Source: CAIYYO01 sp049299895
Lineage (GTDB): Archaea; Altiarchaeota; Altiarchaeia; IMC4; QMZM01
Length of the DNA: 64,000 bases
Reading direction: 5' to 3'
Assembly: GCA_049299895.1 (NCBI GenBank)
Contig: JBAQYF010000010.1
Span: forward strand, 43,053-107,052
The position numbers and the translations under genes were made by a program. A model generated the notes under the pieces. The model was given only the letters and a program-made list of their open reading frames with translations, searched no databases and was not told where the DNA came from. Shown piece after piece: positions 44,001 through 51,761 of the stretch; position 1 is the stretch's first letter, and each line of letters begins with the position of its first letter.

Positions 44001-44022
44001 AAATATCTAATTCAGTAACATA

Positions 44023-45078
44023 ATGGACCCTAAAAAACCGGCGGCTACTTTACTTGTTTTATCGGTTATAGTTTTACTTGCCTCCTGGATTTATTTCAAC
44101 GGCGGAAATCCCGGGAAAGGAGAACAGGAAGATATCCTGCCACAAACGTCGACTACCGAACACAGTACGCAGGAACTTCCGGACGGATCCCTAAAAGAAA
44201 ATGGCTTCACAGGAACGCAGCTTGCATACGACCAGATATTTGCGTATATCATCCTGGACGGCAGATTCATTTACAGCGCGGCAAAAGACAAAAAAACATT
44301 CATCGTGGATGGAGACCAATTGCTCGGAAGCGAATATGACAGCGTAGGCTCTATCAGAGACGTGAACGGAAAGATAGCCTACGCCGCAAGAAAAGACGGA
44401 AAATCATTCATAGTCTATGACGGAGAGAAAAGCAGCAAAGACTACGAGACCATAACCTATGTAGGAAAGGTCGGGGAAGAAATAGCATTCATCGCAACAG
44501 AGAATAACAGAGGATTCATAGTATACAGAGGAGAAGAAATAGGGAAAAAATATGACAACGTTAAGTCCTTATACGACATAGGGGGAAAACTCACCTACTC
44601 CGCGCAGAAAGACGGGAAGATGGTCGTAGTCTACGATGGGATAGAGATGCCCCAAACATACGATCTGATCGGGGACATAACGACAATAGACGGAAAAATA
44701 GCTTATAGCGCAACTCGCGGCAAGACGGCTTATATCGTTGTAGACGGGAAAGAAACAGAAAAAGGCTACGCGATGTTATACAACCTCAAAGAGGTAGAGG
44801 GAAAAACATTCTACACCGGGATAACAGAAGACAACAGGATCTTCAACGTCTATGACGGAAAAGAAACGCCCATCGAAGGATACGACCGGGTATCATACGT
44901 TATCTACGTCAACGGAAAACAGGCATACAAGGCGTCAAAAGACGCAGTGCCATACCTTGTATACGACGGAAAAGCGATAGGCGGATACGACATAATAAAG
45001 CACTATTTCGACCTGAACGGAAAACTGGCATTCACCGCCATGAAAGACGGAAAATGGCAGCTCATGGTTGAAAAATAG
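44023..45078 (+). CDS. Signal-anchored YDG-repeat protein, paralog of the gene at 33169
   Basis: A 351-residue protein with a hydrophobic N-terminal segment (about 8-26) acting as signal or anchor, a short Thr/Ser/Glu-rich spacer and about seven repeats of some 38-40 residues: NGKIAYAARKDGKSFIVYDG, then GGKLTYSAQKDGKMVVVYDG and so on, each followed by a YDxV turn. The last unit ends KLAFTAMKDGKWQLMVEK, close to the end KLVFAAQRNGKWYLLWEK of the paralog. The fold is likely a beta-propeller. It is divergent from the large surface-protein operon and ends in a hairpin terminator. Function unknown. Confidence 0.72.
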   Translation: MDPKKPAATLLVLSVIVLLASWIYFNGGNPGKGEQEDILPQTSTTEHSTQELPDGSLKENGFTGTQLAYDQIFAYIILDGRFIYSAAKDKKTFIVDGDQLLGSEYDSVGSIRDVNGKIAYAARKDGKSFIVYDGEKSSKDYETITYVGKVGEEIAFIATENNRGFIVYRGEEIGKKYDNVKSLYDIGGKLTYSAQKDGKMVVVYDGIEMPQTYDLIGDITTIDGKIAYSATRGKTAYIVVDGKETEKGYAMLYNLKEVEGKTFYTGITEDNRIFNVYDGKETPIEGYDRVSYVIYVNGKQAYKASKDAVPYLVYDGKAIGGYDIIKHYFDLNGKLAFTAMKDGKWQLMVEK

Positions 45079-45125
45079 GGACAAAACTTCCCGGACCCCC
45101 CTCCCTATTTTTCATTCTATTTTTC
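45069..45125 (+). terminator. Hairpin terminator after the YDG-repeat gene
   Basis: TGAAAAATAGGGA (45069-45081) and TCCCTATTTTTCA (45102-45114) form a perfect 13-bp inverted repeat around a 20-nt C-rich loop, followed by TTCTATTTTTCAT. The left arm includes the stop codon. Confidence 0.65.
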
Positions 45126-45149
45126 ATATACATAATACCGGAGAAAAAA

Positions 45150-46046
45150 ATGGAACTAAGAATAAACAACGTCCAGGTAGAAGACACATACTGTGAAGCA
45201 TTCGACGGATTGTTCGCAAGGATTCTCATCACTGCAAAAGACGACAAAAGGCTAAAAAAAGCAGCATATAATTCTACCGCCCTCCCATGCACGGTCTTCG
45301 GAGAATCCGAAGGAGGCATCGAGAGATTCCTGTCCGAAAAAGAGACCCCGGACGGACGCATAGGCGCAGTCATACAAATATGGGTAGGCTACGGCAAAAC
45401 CGCAAAAGAAAAGCTGGAATACGAACTGGGAAAAAGAATAAGACAGGGAATACTCGTCGTACCGACGACGCGCATATTCGACTACCTCGGCGCAACGGAC
45501 AAATACGACATGACGGCAAAAGTCGGCCACTGCGGCGACGGATACGAACACGCCGAAAAGAGATACGGCCGGGAAGTAATCAACGTACCGCTCATGATGG
45601 GGGAATTCTTGATCGAAAAACAAATAAGCTACCAAAAAGGAGTCATGGGCGGGAACATCTGGATGATGTGCGAAAGCGAGGACTCGGCACTCGAAGCAGG
45701 AGACGCCGCAGTCGAAGCGATCAACAAGGTGGAAGGAGCCATAACGTCATTCGACATCTGCTCCGCAGGATCAAAAGTCGAGACAAATTTCCCGGAGATA
45801 GGCCCGACAACGAACCACCCCTACTGCCCCACGCTGAAAGGAGAGATAAAAGACTACAAAGTGCCCGTAGGCGTAACTTCCATTCCGGAGATAGTTATAA
45901 ACGGGATAAACCGGGAGGCAGTGGAAAAGGCAATGACTGCGGGACTGAAAGCCGCAGCGAACGTCAAAGGCGTAAGGATGCTGTCCGCAGGGAACTACGG
46001 CGGGAAACTGGGGAAATACCATATTTATCTGAAAGAATTAATTTAG
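45150..46046 (+). CDS. ftr: Formylmethanofuran:tetrahydromethanopterin formyltransferase
   Basis: Transfers the formyl group between methanofuran and tetrahydromethanopterin, the second step of the methanogenic/Wood-Ljungdahl C1 branch or its reverse. The 298-residue protein is full length; hallmarks are IQIWVGYGKTAKEKLEYELG near 90, RIRQGILVVPTTRIFD near 111, MMGEFLIEKQISYQKGVMGG near 151 and GPTTNHPYCPTLKG near 216. GGAG lies 7 nt before the ATG. It stands alone: no other methanofuran or methanopterin gene is in the window. Its presence implies the organism makes methanofuran and a pterin C1 carrier. Confidence 0.97.
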   Translation: MELRINNVQVEDTYCEAFDGLFARILITAKDDKRLKKAAYNSTALPCTVFGESEGGIERFLSEKETPDGRIGAVIQIWVGYGKTAKEKLEYELGKRIRQGILVVPTTRIFDYLGATDKYDMTAKVGHCGDGYEHAEKRYGREVINVPLMMGEFLIEKQISYQKGVMGGNIWMMCESEDSALEAGDAAVEAINKVEGAITSFDICSAGSKVETNFPEIGPTTNHPYCPTLKGEIKDYKVPVGVTSIPEIVINGINREAVEKAMTAGLKAAANVKGVRMLSAGNYGGKLGKYHIYLKELI

Positions 46047-46247
46047 ACGCGAATTATAATTAAAAAAAAAAAAAAACGGATATTTTATTTGCCGTGTTGA
46101 TTACATATTCATCACAAAATGAATAACAATATAATGAGTATTTCTTTTTATTGCCGTATTACCGATATATCCATCATGAATTAAAATAATAAATAATATT
46201 GTGTTATATATCTAATTTGCATAATGTATTAATTAAGGAGTGATATC

Positions 46248-47042
46248 ATGGTAAATTTGAATGAAAGATGCCCAACGGGGATTCCAGGTCTTGATGAACT
46301 GATTGATGGAGGATTCCCAAGATGTAAAAGCATACTTGTGTCAGGAACAGCAGGAAGCGGCAAAACGACATTTGCAGTGCAATTCCTCTATAACGGGATA
46401 GTGCACTACAATGAACCGGGCATTTTAATATCATTAGAGCAGGACCCAAAGGAGCTCAAACACGACATGAGAGCTTACGGGTTTGACTTGGACCGGCTCG
46501 AAAACGAAGGAAAACTTATCATAATTGATTCAAGCCTTTCCAGGGTGAGCGGATCAAAAACGGAAGGCATAATCACCCCCAACGTTTTCGGAGATCCGTT
46601 AGAAGGAAGCACCTCCCTGCTGCCAGACGAATTCAACATCGACAGGATACTAAACCTGGTCATCGAGAAGGCACAAAAGATAGGAGCCAAAAGAGCGGTC
46701 TTCGACAGCCTGCCCGCACTGGATTTCCTGATACCCAATGTCAGTGAAATACAAATGAAACACCAGATAAGGCAGCTTCTGATCGAGATAAACTACCGGC
46801 TGAAGAGCAACGGGCTTACAACACTTCTGATAACCGAATCATCAGAAGAGAATAATTCCTCAGCCCACGGAGTAGAAAGTTATGTAGCAGATGGAACAAT
46901 TGTGCTTACAGTTAATGAAGCACTTGATAACAGGATGATCAAGATCAGAAAGATGAGGGGAACAAGACATTCTCTTAAACCAAGCGCATTCGAATTTTCC
47001 AACACAGGAATGATAGTAAAAGGCGATAAAAAACTTTTCTGA
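46248..47042 (+). CDS. KaiC-like RecA-superfamily ATPase (single domain)
   Basis: A 264-residue archaeal KaiC-domain protein. It starts CPTGIPGLDELIDGGFP, the family signature, followed by Walker A GTAGSGKTT at 33-41, ILISLEQDPKEL near 64, and a Walker B-type strand RAVFDSLPALD near 148. Single-domain archaeal KaiC proteins are signalling or regulatory ATPases rather than clock proteins. AAGGAG lies 7 nt before the ATG. It is followed after 6 nt by a Roadblock-like gene, so the two probably form an ATPase-adaptor pair. Confidence 0.9.
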   Translation: MVNLNERCPTGIPGLDELIDGGFPRCKSILVSGTAGSGKTTFAVQFLYNGIVHYNEPGILISLEQDPKELKHDMRAYGFDLDRLENEGKLIIIDSSLSRVSGSKTEGIITPNVFGDPLEGSTSLLPDEFNIDRILNLVIEKAQKIGAKRAVFDSLPALDFLIPNVSEIQMKHQIRQLLIEINYRLKSNGLTTLLITESSEENNSSAHGVESYVADGTIVLTVNEALDNRMIKIRKMRGTRHSLKPSAFEFSNTGMIVKGDKKLF

Positions 47043-47048
47043 TAGAAC

Positions 47049-47423
47049 ATGACGAAGGAAGAAGCTATTTTAAAAGTCCTGAGCGATCTACTCGAAATAG
47101 AGGACGTACACGCATGCATGGTAGTCAGAAAAAACCTGGAAGGATTAGCGCCGATGACGGACGAGTTTAAAGAAGAGATTCTGGGGATTTGGGACATACT
47201 TCAAAAAACAATGAATGATATTTTTGATATAATAAGTCATTATTCCACATACGGCTTGGACAAGATTATCTTTGAACTAGGCAAACAGGAGGTAATTTTT
47301 TTCATTCTTCCGGGCTCCGACACGGCGCTTGTAGCAGTCGTGCCCTCCCTTGCAAACAGGGGTTTTTTAATGCTGGAACTAGAGAATGCAAGGCGCAGGA
47401 TAATCGGGATACTAGGGAAATAA
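47049..47423 (+). CDS. Roadblock/LC7-like small protein
   Basis: A 124-residue alpha/beta protein with the general pattern of Roadblock/LC7 domains: N-terminal helix EEAILKVLSDLLEIEDVHAC followed by strand MVVRKNLEGLAP, a long helix, strands IIFELGKQEVIFFILPG and ALVAVVPSLAN, and a final helix. Such proteins dimerise and regulate small GTPases or other P-loop proteins. Co-transcription with the KaiC-like ATPase (6 nt gap) suggests that ATPase is its partner. Family call is moderate. Confidence 0.6.
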   Translation: MTKEEAILKVLSDLLEIEDVHACMVVRKNLEGLAPMTDEFKEEILGIWDILQKTMNDIFDIISHYSTYGLDKIIFELGKQEVIFFILPGSDTALVAVVPSLANRGFLMLELENARRRIIGILGK

Positions 47424-47429
47424 TAATTT

Positions 47430-48707
47430 TTATTCAGGTTTACCGAATGCGGATATGACTATCGTCTCATTGAGGCATCGGGGTGCAACCATCTCCCCGG
47501 GCTTATATACTTCACCCGCACAACAGTAGATACCAATGAAAGGCGTATCCCCAACCACCTCTTTGATGTAACTTCGCTCTTTGTCTATGTGCTCCATCAT
47601 GGCCATAACTCTTGGAACGGGGGAAAATACCAGCAAAAATGCAGGGTGCATATTTTTAGTAGCGTCTTCAGCGACACTCTTTGCCGCATACAACATATCC
47701 TCGCCGCTCGATGAGCAGATATACAAAGTCGTTTCCTCAACATTCTTTGCAAAAAGTATCGCATCTCCTATCACACATAAAGGAGCGACAACCCAATATT
47801 TGCCTTCCGCATCCTTTTCCGCCGGAACCTTGTAGATAGTCATGGATACAGGATCATTTTTCCAATTATTCTCAATTTCCCTGGGAATCTTATATAACTC
47901 TTTAAAACCGTCCCATGCGGGTTTTCCATTTATTTCAAAGGCTAAGCTGCCTTTTGCCTTGGTCACGGTCATCTGTTCCCCGGTCGGTTTCAAACCGTGC
48001 CGGTACTCTGAATGGCAAATTGAATCGGTAGACAATAACATTAATACGACCGAATCGTGATAGACGTTATCATTCATAAACTGGAAGTTACAGCGCCCCT
48101 TGAAATCGTCAAATGCGCCCCCTCCGGATATCGGTATTTTACCATCGCACTGACAGACAGCGCCTTTCAGGACTTCATCGTATTTTGCAGGTCCGGTTCC
48201 CATTAAAGCCATCATATCTTCCATGAAGGGATATAGATACTTGGTGATACCCAAACGCATTATGCTTTTCATACCGGGAATCGAAGGAAACTTCATTCCA
48301 GAGGGCAGCATAATCGCAGTTTTATTAGGATATTTTTCATGACGCGAGGCCTTCATAGCCATGCGAAAAGCCGATTTTCCCGCTCTCTCAGGATTTATTC
48401 TCGAATTTTTACCCACCCCGATTGAGACTTCCAGATCCCCTGAAACTACCAGTACACCCACGCCATGGGGATAGACAGAATTAGGCGCCATAATCGCACT
48501 TGCAGTGCAACCTATCAGGGGGACATTTACAACAGATCTGAACGTCTTAAGCATTTCTTTAAATTGGTTTTTATACTGTATAGTGGAGAAAAAAAGACAT
48601 AATTTCGGTTCTTTGAAATTTTGTTCTATGTCATTTGCGATCTCTTTACATGCCTCGACACCATCGGGATTACTGGAAACCGAAACGAATGCTTGCAAGT
48701 TTGCCAT
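47430..48707 (-). CDS. FIST-domain sensory protein
   Basis: A 425-residue soluble protein with FIST N (about 25-215) and FIST C (about 235-400) regions, domains thought to bind small ligands such as amino acids in signal transduction. Recognisable stretches include VPLIGCTASAIMAPNSVYP and GVGVLVVSGDLEVSIG in the N part and PFIGIYCCAGEVYKPGE near the end, where FIST proteins carry a conserved G(x)YxxGE-like motif. It converges on the KaiC-Roadblock pair with 6 nt between, suggesting a shared signalling locus. No membrane segment and no fused output domain. Confidence 0.85.
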   Translation of the reverse strand: MANLQAFVSVSSNPDGVEACKEIANDIEQNFKEPKLCLFFSTIQYKNQFKEMLKTFRSVVNVPLIGCTASAIMAPNSVYPHGVGVLVVSGDLEVSIGVGKNSRINPERAGKSAFRMAMKASRHEKYPNKTAIMLPSGMKFPSIPGMKSIMRLGITKYLYPFMEDMMALMGTGPAKYDEVLKGAVCQCDGKIPISGGGAFDDFKGRCNFQFMNDNVYHDSVVLMLLSTDSICHSEYRHGLKPTGEQMTVTKAKGSLAFEINGKPAWDGFKELYKIPREIENNWKNDPVSMTIYKVPAEKDAEGKYWVVAPLCVIGDAILFAKNVEETTLYICSSSGEDMLYAAKSVAEDATKNMHPAFLLVFSPVPRVMAMMEHIDKERSYIKEVVGDTPFIGIYCCAGEVYKPGEMVAPRCLNETIVISAFGKPE

Positions 48708-48870
48708 TTTAAGAGAGCCCCAACAGTATAATGTATGTCAGTATACATATTTATACTTATATAAAGAATACAGTAAAGATCTAAAGAGAGGCAATAACGA
48801 ATCCATGAAAACACAAACAATTGAGCAATTCATTGATTCCAACTGAGAATTAAAAACACGCTATTCTAGA

Positions 48871-49347
48871 ATGAAAATGTTATGCATACATTCAGGGCAC
48901 ATAACTTGGAAGGCAAAACGGAAATCCAAAAAAGCCGCTACAAGAGATGAACTTGAGGATAAGGAAGAATGCCGGGTTGAAGACGCTCTAGTGACATTCA
49001 TTACAGTCGAAGGGGATGACGATTCGGGAGTCGTTGAAAAAGCAGTTCATGAGATAGATAAAATAGCAAAACAAATCAAAACCCAGCGAATAGTACTATT
49101 TCCATTCGCTCATCTCTTCCCTGAAAAAGTATGCAACGCAGAGCAGGCAATCGAAATCTTTAATCAGTTGGAATCAAAACTTGCAGGGTACGAAACTTCA
49201 AGAGTTCCATTCGGCTGGTATAAAGAATTTGAAATACAAAGTAAAGGCCATCCCTTAGCAGTTTTATCCAGGAAAATAAGCCCGGATTATAAAGACTTTG
49301 AGATAAGGACCTTAAGCATACTAAACAAATCAGATAAAAAAGTCTAG
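48871..49347 (+). CDS. Stand-alone archaeal threonyl-tRNA synthetase editing domain
   Basis: A 158-residue protein matching the archaea-specific N-terminal editing domain of ThrRS, a D-aminoacyl-tRNA deacylase-like fold that hydrolyses Ser-tRNA(Thr). Signature pieces: MLCIHSGHITWKA at the N-terminus, VLFPFAHLFPE near 90, VPFGWYKEFEI near 122 and KGHPLAVLSR near 136. The catalytic and anticodon domains are missing: the frame stops about 16 residues after the domain. In some Crenarchaeota catalytic and editing ThrRS proteins are separate, and this looks like the editing partner. It overlaps the convergent desulfurase gene by 4 nt. Confidence 0.85.
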   Translation: MKMLCIHSGHITWKAKRKSKKAATRDELEDKEECRVEDALVTFITVEGDDDSGVVEKAVHEIDKIAKQIKTQRIVLFPFAHLFPEKVCNAEQAIEIFNQLESKLAGYETSRVPFGWYKEFEIQSKGHPLAVLSRKISPDYKDFEIRTLSILNKSDKKV

Positions 49348-50708
49348 CCGGACAGGTCTCGTATAGCCTTAACCACGGATTCCATCTCTTTCATATTGTT
49401 GTAAATATAAGGACTGATCCGGCAACTGGCGGGCGGATTAAGACCATAGAAATAATGAGCCAATGTGGCACAGTGACATCCCGCCCTGGATTCTATCCCC
49501 CTTTTATCCAAATACCTGGCAATAAAGAAGGGGTTCTTACCTTCAATATTGAAAGCTACGGGGGATGTCCTGCGCTTGGGGTCCTTTGGGCCATAGATAG
49601 TCAGCCCCTTAACCGAAGACAATTCGTCTATAAGGTACCCGCTTAATTTATGCTCGTAATTCTCCACAATAGTCATGGCTTTTCTAATATCCGCCCTCTT
49701 TAGATTAGGCTCCGTGATGTCCCCATAACATCCTCTTTCATGCTTTCCCAGGACAATATCCACCAAAAACCTGGTAGCTTCGCCTGCGACTATTCCCCCG
49801 AGAATATTCGGAGTGCCTGCAGTGAACTTCCAAGGAGGAGAGTTATAACCGACTTTTTCTGGACTCACCTGTCCTTCAGCAATCATATCCCCGCCATAAT
49901 GGAAAGGCCTCATAGACTCAAGTATCTCTTTCTTTGCATATAACGCACCCACTCCGACAGGCGCAAGCATTTTATGGAAGGACCATGCGAGGAAATCAAT
50001 ATCCTCTTTGACCACATCCATATAAGCGTTTGGAACCAACTGGGCGCCATCAATCAGAAGATAAGACTTATTCATGCCATTCGGCTGCTGATAACTGCTT
50101 TCATTGGATATCTTGCGTATCTTGTCAATCGGAGGCTTTGTCCCGAGGAAATTCGAAGCACCAGTGCAACAAACTATTTTAGTCCTGTCGTCAACCAGGC
50201 TTTTCATGTGATCCAAATCAAGCTCCCCGGTTTCTTTGTCAAATTTAACAAGCCTGCATTCTACGTTGAGACCGAACTTCGGAAGAATTTCTTTAGTCAG
50301 GCCATACCAGGGAATGTAATTCGAATTATGCTCCATGTAGGTTGTTACAACATTGTCACCGTCTTTAAATTCAGTCATCAAAGAATACATGACGGCATTT
50401 ATCGCTTCAGTAGTCCCCCGGTACAGTATTATCTCTCTCCAGGACTCAGCACCCACGAAATTAGCAATGACTTTATACGCATTCTCAAACAGATTCGTAG
50501 TCTCAACCGAAGCAGAAGACTGCCCCCGGTGAACGTTTTCATAGATAGCTGAAATCTCCCTGTGAAGATCAAGCATGCGATCGGGCAGTTGAGTACTCGC
50601 AGCGTTATTGGTCACTATCCGACCATATCTTACAGCAGAAAAATGCCTCCTTATCTTTTCCACATCCATATTACCGGACAATATATCAATCATTGTAATC
50701 TTTCCCAT
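49344..50708 (-). CDS. Cysteine desulfurase-like class V aminotransferase
   Basis: A 454-residue PLP enzyme of the NifS/SufS/Csd class, slightly longer than typical SufS. TNNAASTQLPDRMLD near the start, GTTEAINAVMY near 98 and TTYMEHNSNYIPW near 120 bind PLP; the Schiff-base lysine is in AWSFHKMLAPVG near 246; the catalytic cysteine region is RAGCHCATLAHYFYG near 406. It should mobilise sulfur from cysteine for Fe-S or tRNA thiolation. No Suf or Isc scaffold is adjacent. A TATA-like run about 30 nt before the ATG suggests a leaderless message. Confidence 0.88.
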   Translation of the reverse strand: MGKITMIDILSGNMDVEKIRRHFSAVRYGRIVTNNAASTQLPDRMLDLHREISAIYENVHRGQSSASVETTNLFENAYKVIANFVGAESWREIILYRGTTEAINAVMYSLMTEFKDGDNVVTTYMEHNSNYIPWYGLTKEILPKFGLNVECRLVKFDKETGELDLDHMKSLVDDRTKIVCCTGASNFLGTKPPIDKIRKISNESSYQQPNGMNKSYLLIDGAQLVPNAYMDVVKEDIDFLAWSFHKMLAPVGVGALYAKKEILESMRPFHYGGDMIAEGQVSPEKVGYNSPPWKFTAGTPNILGGIVAGEATRFLVDIVLGKHERGCYGDITEPNLKRADIRKAMTIVENYEHKLSGYLIDELSSVKGLTIYGPKDPKRRTSPVAFNIEGKNPFFIARYLDKRGIESRAGCHCATLAHYFYGLNPPASCRISPYIYNNMKEMESVVKAIRDLSG

Positions 50709-51011
50709 ACAATATATGGAATAGAATGAATAAATATTAAATTAATTACAATTAAATTTTAGGTTAAACAGGTATTAAAGCAAAAGAGGTTAAACCGGCA
50801 AATAAGACCTATTAAAACAGTTTTTTGCCTAAAGCGGCCAGGAGGATATTTCTAAACGAATGAAAAATTATCAGACCAGCAAAAACAGGCAAATGCAAAA
50901 ACACATAAGGCCCGGATCATTCAATCCACGAACGGATCACCCGATGACAAACAAGTACAGGCAAATAACCTTATAAACCCTAAATCCCTATTTAATTTCT
51001 ATTCGTTTATC
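50709..51011. other. Intergenic stretch before tRNA-Ile with short direct repeats
   Basis: About 300 AT-rich nt. It holds two AGGTTAAAC copies about 35 nt apart and three (C/A)GGCAAAT copies. A 38-codon basic frame starts at an ATG near 50859 behind GGAGG, but the spacing of 14 nt is too long, so I do not call it. TTATAAAC at 50971 may be the tRNA promoter. Confidence 0.35.
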
Positions 51012-51086
51012 GGGCCCGTGGCTCAGCTTGGTTAGAGCACCTGACTGATAATCAGGGGGTCCTGAGTTCAAATCTCAGCGGGCCCA
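51012..51086 (+). tRNA. tRNA-Ile (anticodon GAU)
   Basis: Complete cloverleaf: acceptor GGGCCCG/CGGGCCC with discriminator A, D arm GCTCAGCTTGGTTAGAGC, anticodon stem CCTGA/TCAGG around CTGATAA giving anticodon GAT, and T arm with GAGTTCAAATCTC. No encoded CCA and no intron. A TATA-like TTATAAAC lies about 35-40 nt upstream. A degraded copy of the 3' end lies about 120 nt downstream. Confidence 0.97.
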
Positions 51087-51131
51087 ATGAGCTGCCCCCT
51101 TGGGCATGCTTCACCCCCAAAAGAAAGAACG

Positions 51132-51150
51132 TGGGGTCTGAAAGACCCCA
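51132..51150 (+). other. Perfect hairpin between tRNA-Ile and the tRNA-like remnant
   Basis: TGGGGTCT and AGACCCCA form an 8-bp stem around a GAA triloop. No T-run follows, so it is not a typical terminator; it may be a small RNA element or a recombination remnant. Confidence 0.5.
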
Positions 51151-51208
51151 CTAACCGAGAGGGGGTAGAGGAACAAGGAAAATAGGTGATTGAAAACACA
51201 CGGTTTGG

Positions 51209-51236
51209 CCTGATTGAAAATCTCGGCGGACCCATG
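51209..51236 (+). repeat. Degenerate copy of the tRNA-Ile 3' end (possible old attachment site)
   Basis: Aligns with 51061-51089 of the tRNA: CCTGA, AAATCTC, GCGG, CCC and ATG are shared in order, with a few mismatches and one gap. Integrases of archaeal elements use tRNA 3' ends, and excision or decay leaves such copies. Only about 120 nt lie between them, and no integrase is present. Confidence 0.5.
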
Positions 51237-51292
51237 CTCCCTTTTTTGGGCCAAATAGATGAAAATTAAATTAACGAGGGCATCACGCTTGA

Positions 51293-51670
51293 TCATCTCC
51301 CCTTATTGGGCTTGTTTGCCTTCATCCCCGTCTTCTCCCTTAGTTTCTTCAGCGTCCCTGAGACGGTCAGCGTCCTGTATGCTGCAGAGTATTTGTTGTC
51401 TCCTTTTTTGATCTCCGATAACAGGGTCAAAGCGGCTTTTATGTCGTCTACTGACGTGTGGTTTACCTTGATTATGCCTCTCTGGGAGCTTTCGTCCCAG
51501 TCCATTATCCACAGGCTGGTTGCACTCGCCCCTTTTTCTCCAAGGAAGCGCAGGGCCGCATTCCATATCGCTTTGACTATCTCGTCCCTGGAGTATTTCT
51601 GTTCCGATGCTATTTCGAATGCGATGTATCGGTTCTTTTCTCTTTGCGTCGGGGGGAGGAGTTTTGGCAT
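51293..51670 (-). CDS. rnp2: Ribonuclease P protein component 2 (Pop5)
   Basis: A 125-residue protein matching archaeal Pop5/Rnp2, which pairs with Rpp30 and activates the RNase P RNA for tRNA 5' maturation. Diagnostic parts are LPPTQREKNRYIAFEI at the start, a central LWIMDWDESSQRGIIKV (family: W..D...GRGIIRV) and VSGTLKKLREK near residue 103 (family: VSGTIK). The C-terminus is basic. It lies near tRNA-Ile and is divergent from the large PAS gene. Confidence 0.9.
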   Translation of the reverse strand: MPKLLPPTQREKNRYIAFEIASEQKYSRDEIVKAIWNAALRFLGEKGASATSLWIMDWDESSQRGIIKVNHTSVDDIKAALTLLSEIKKGDNKYSAAYRTLTVSGTLKKLREKTGMKANKPNKGR

Positions 51671-51761
51671 TTTCTCATGGGGATTGCCCGGTATTCGGTA
51701 AAAGATTTTATAGGCAGTCTCCCTTTAGTATAATACATTGTTCTAGAGGCTTAAAGCGGAT

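Noticed and set aside
46248..47042. RadA/RadB recombinase
   Set aside because: The start CPTGIPGLDELIDGGFP and the lack of DNA-binding loops of recombinases fit the KaiC-like group better.
50859..50975. 38-codon basic frame before tRNA-Ile
   Set aside because: GGAGG is about 14 nt from the ATG and the frame overlaps the likely tRNA promoter; the peptide looks random.
51111..51296. 61-codon minus-strand frame between tRNA-Ile and pop5
   Set aside because: Composition is unlike neighbouring genes and it runs across the tRNA-like remnant and hairpin.
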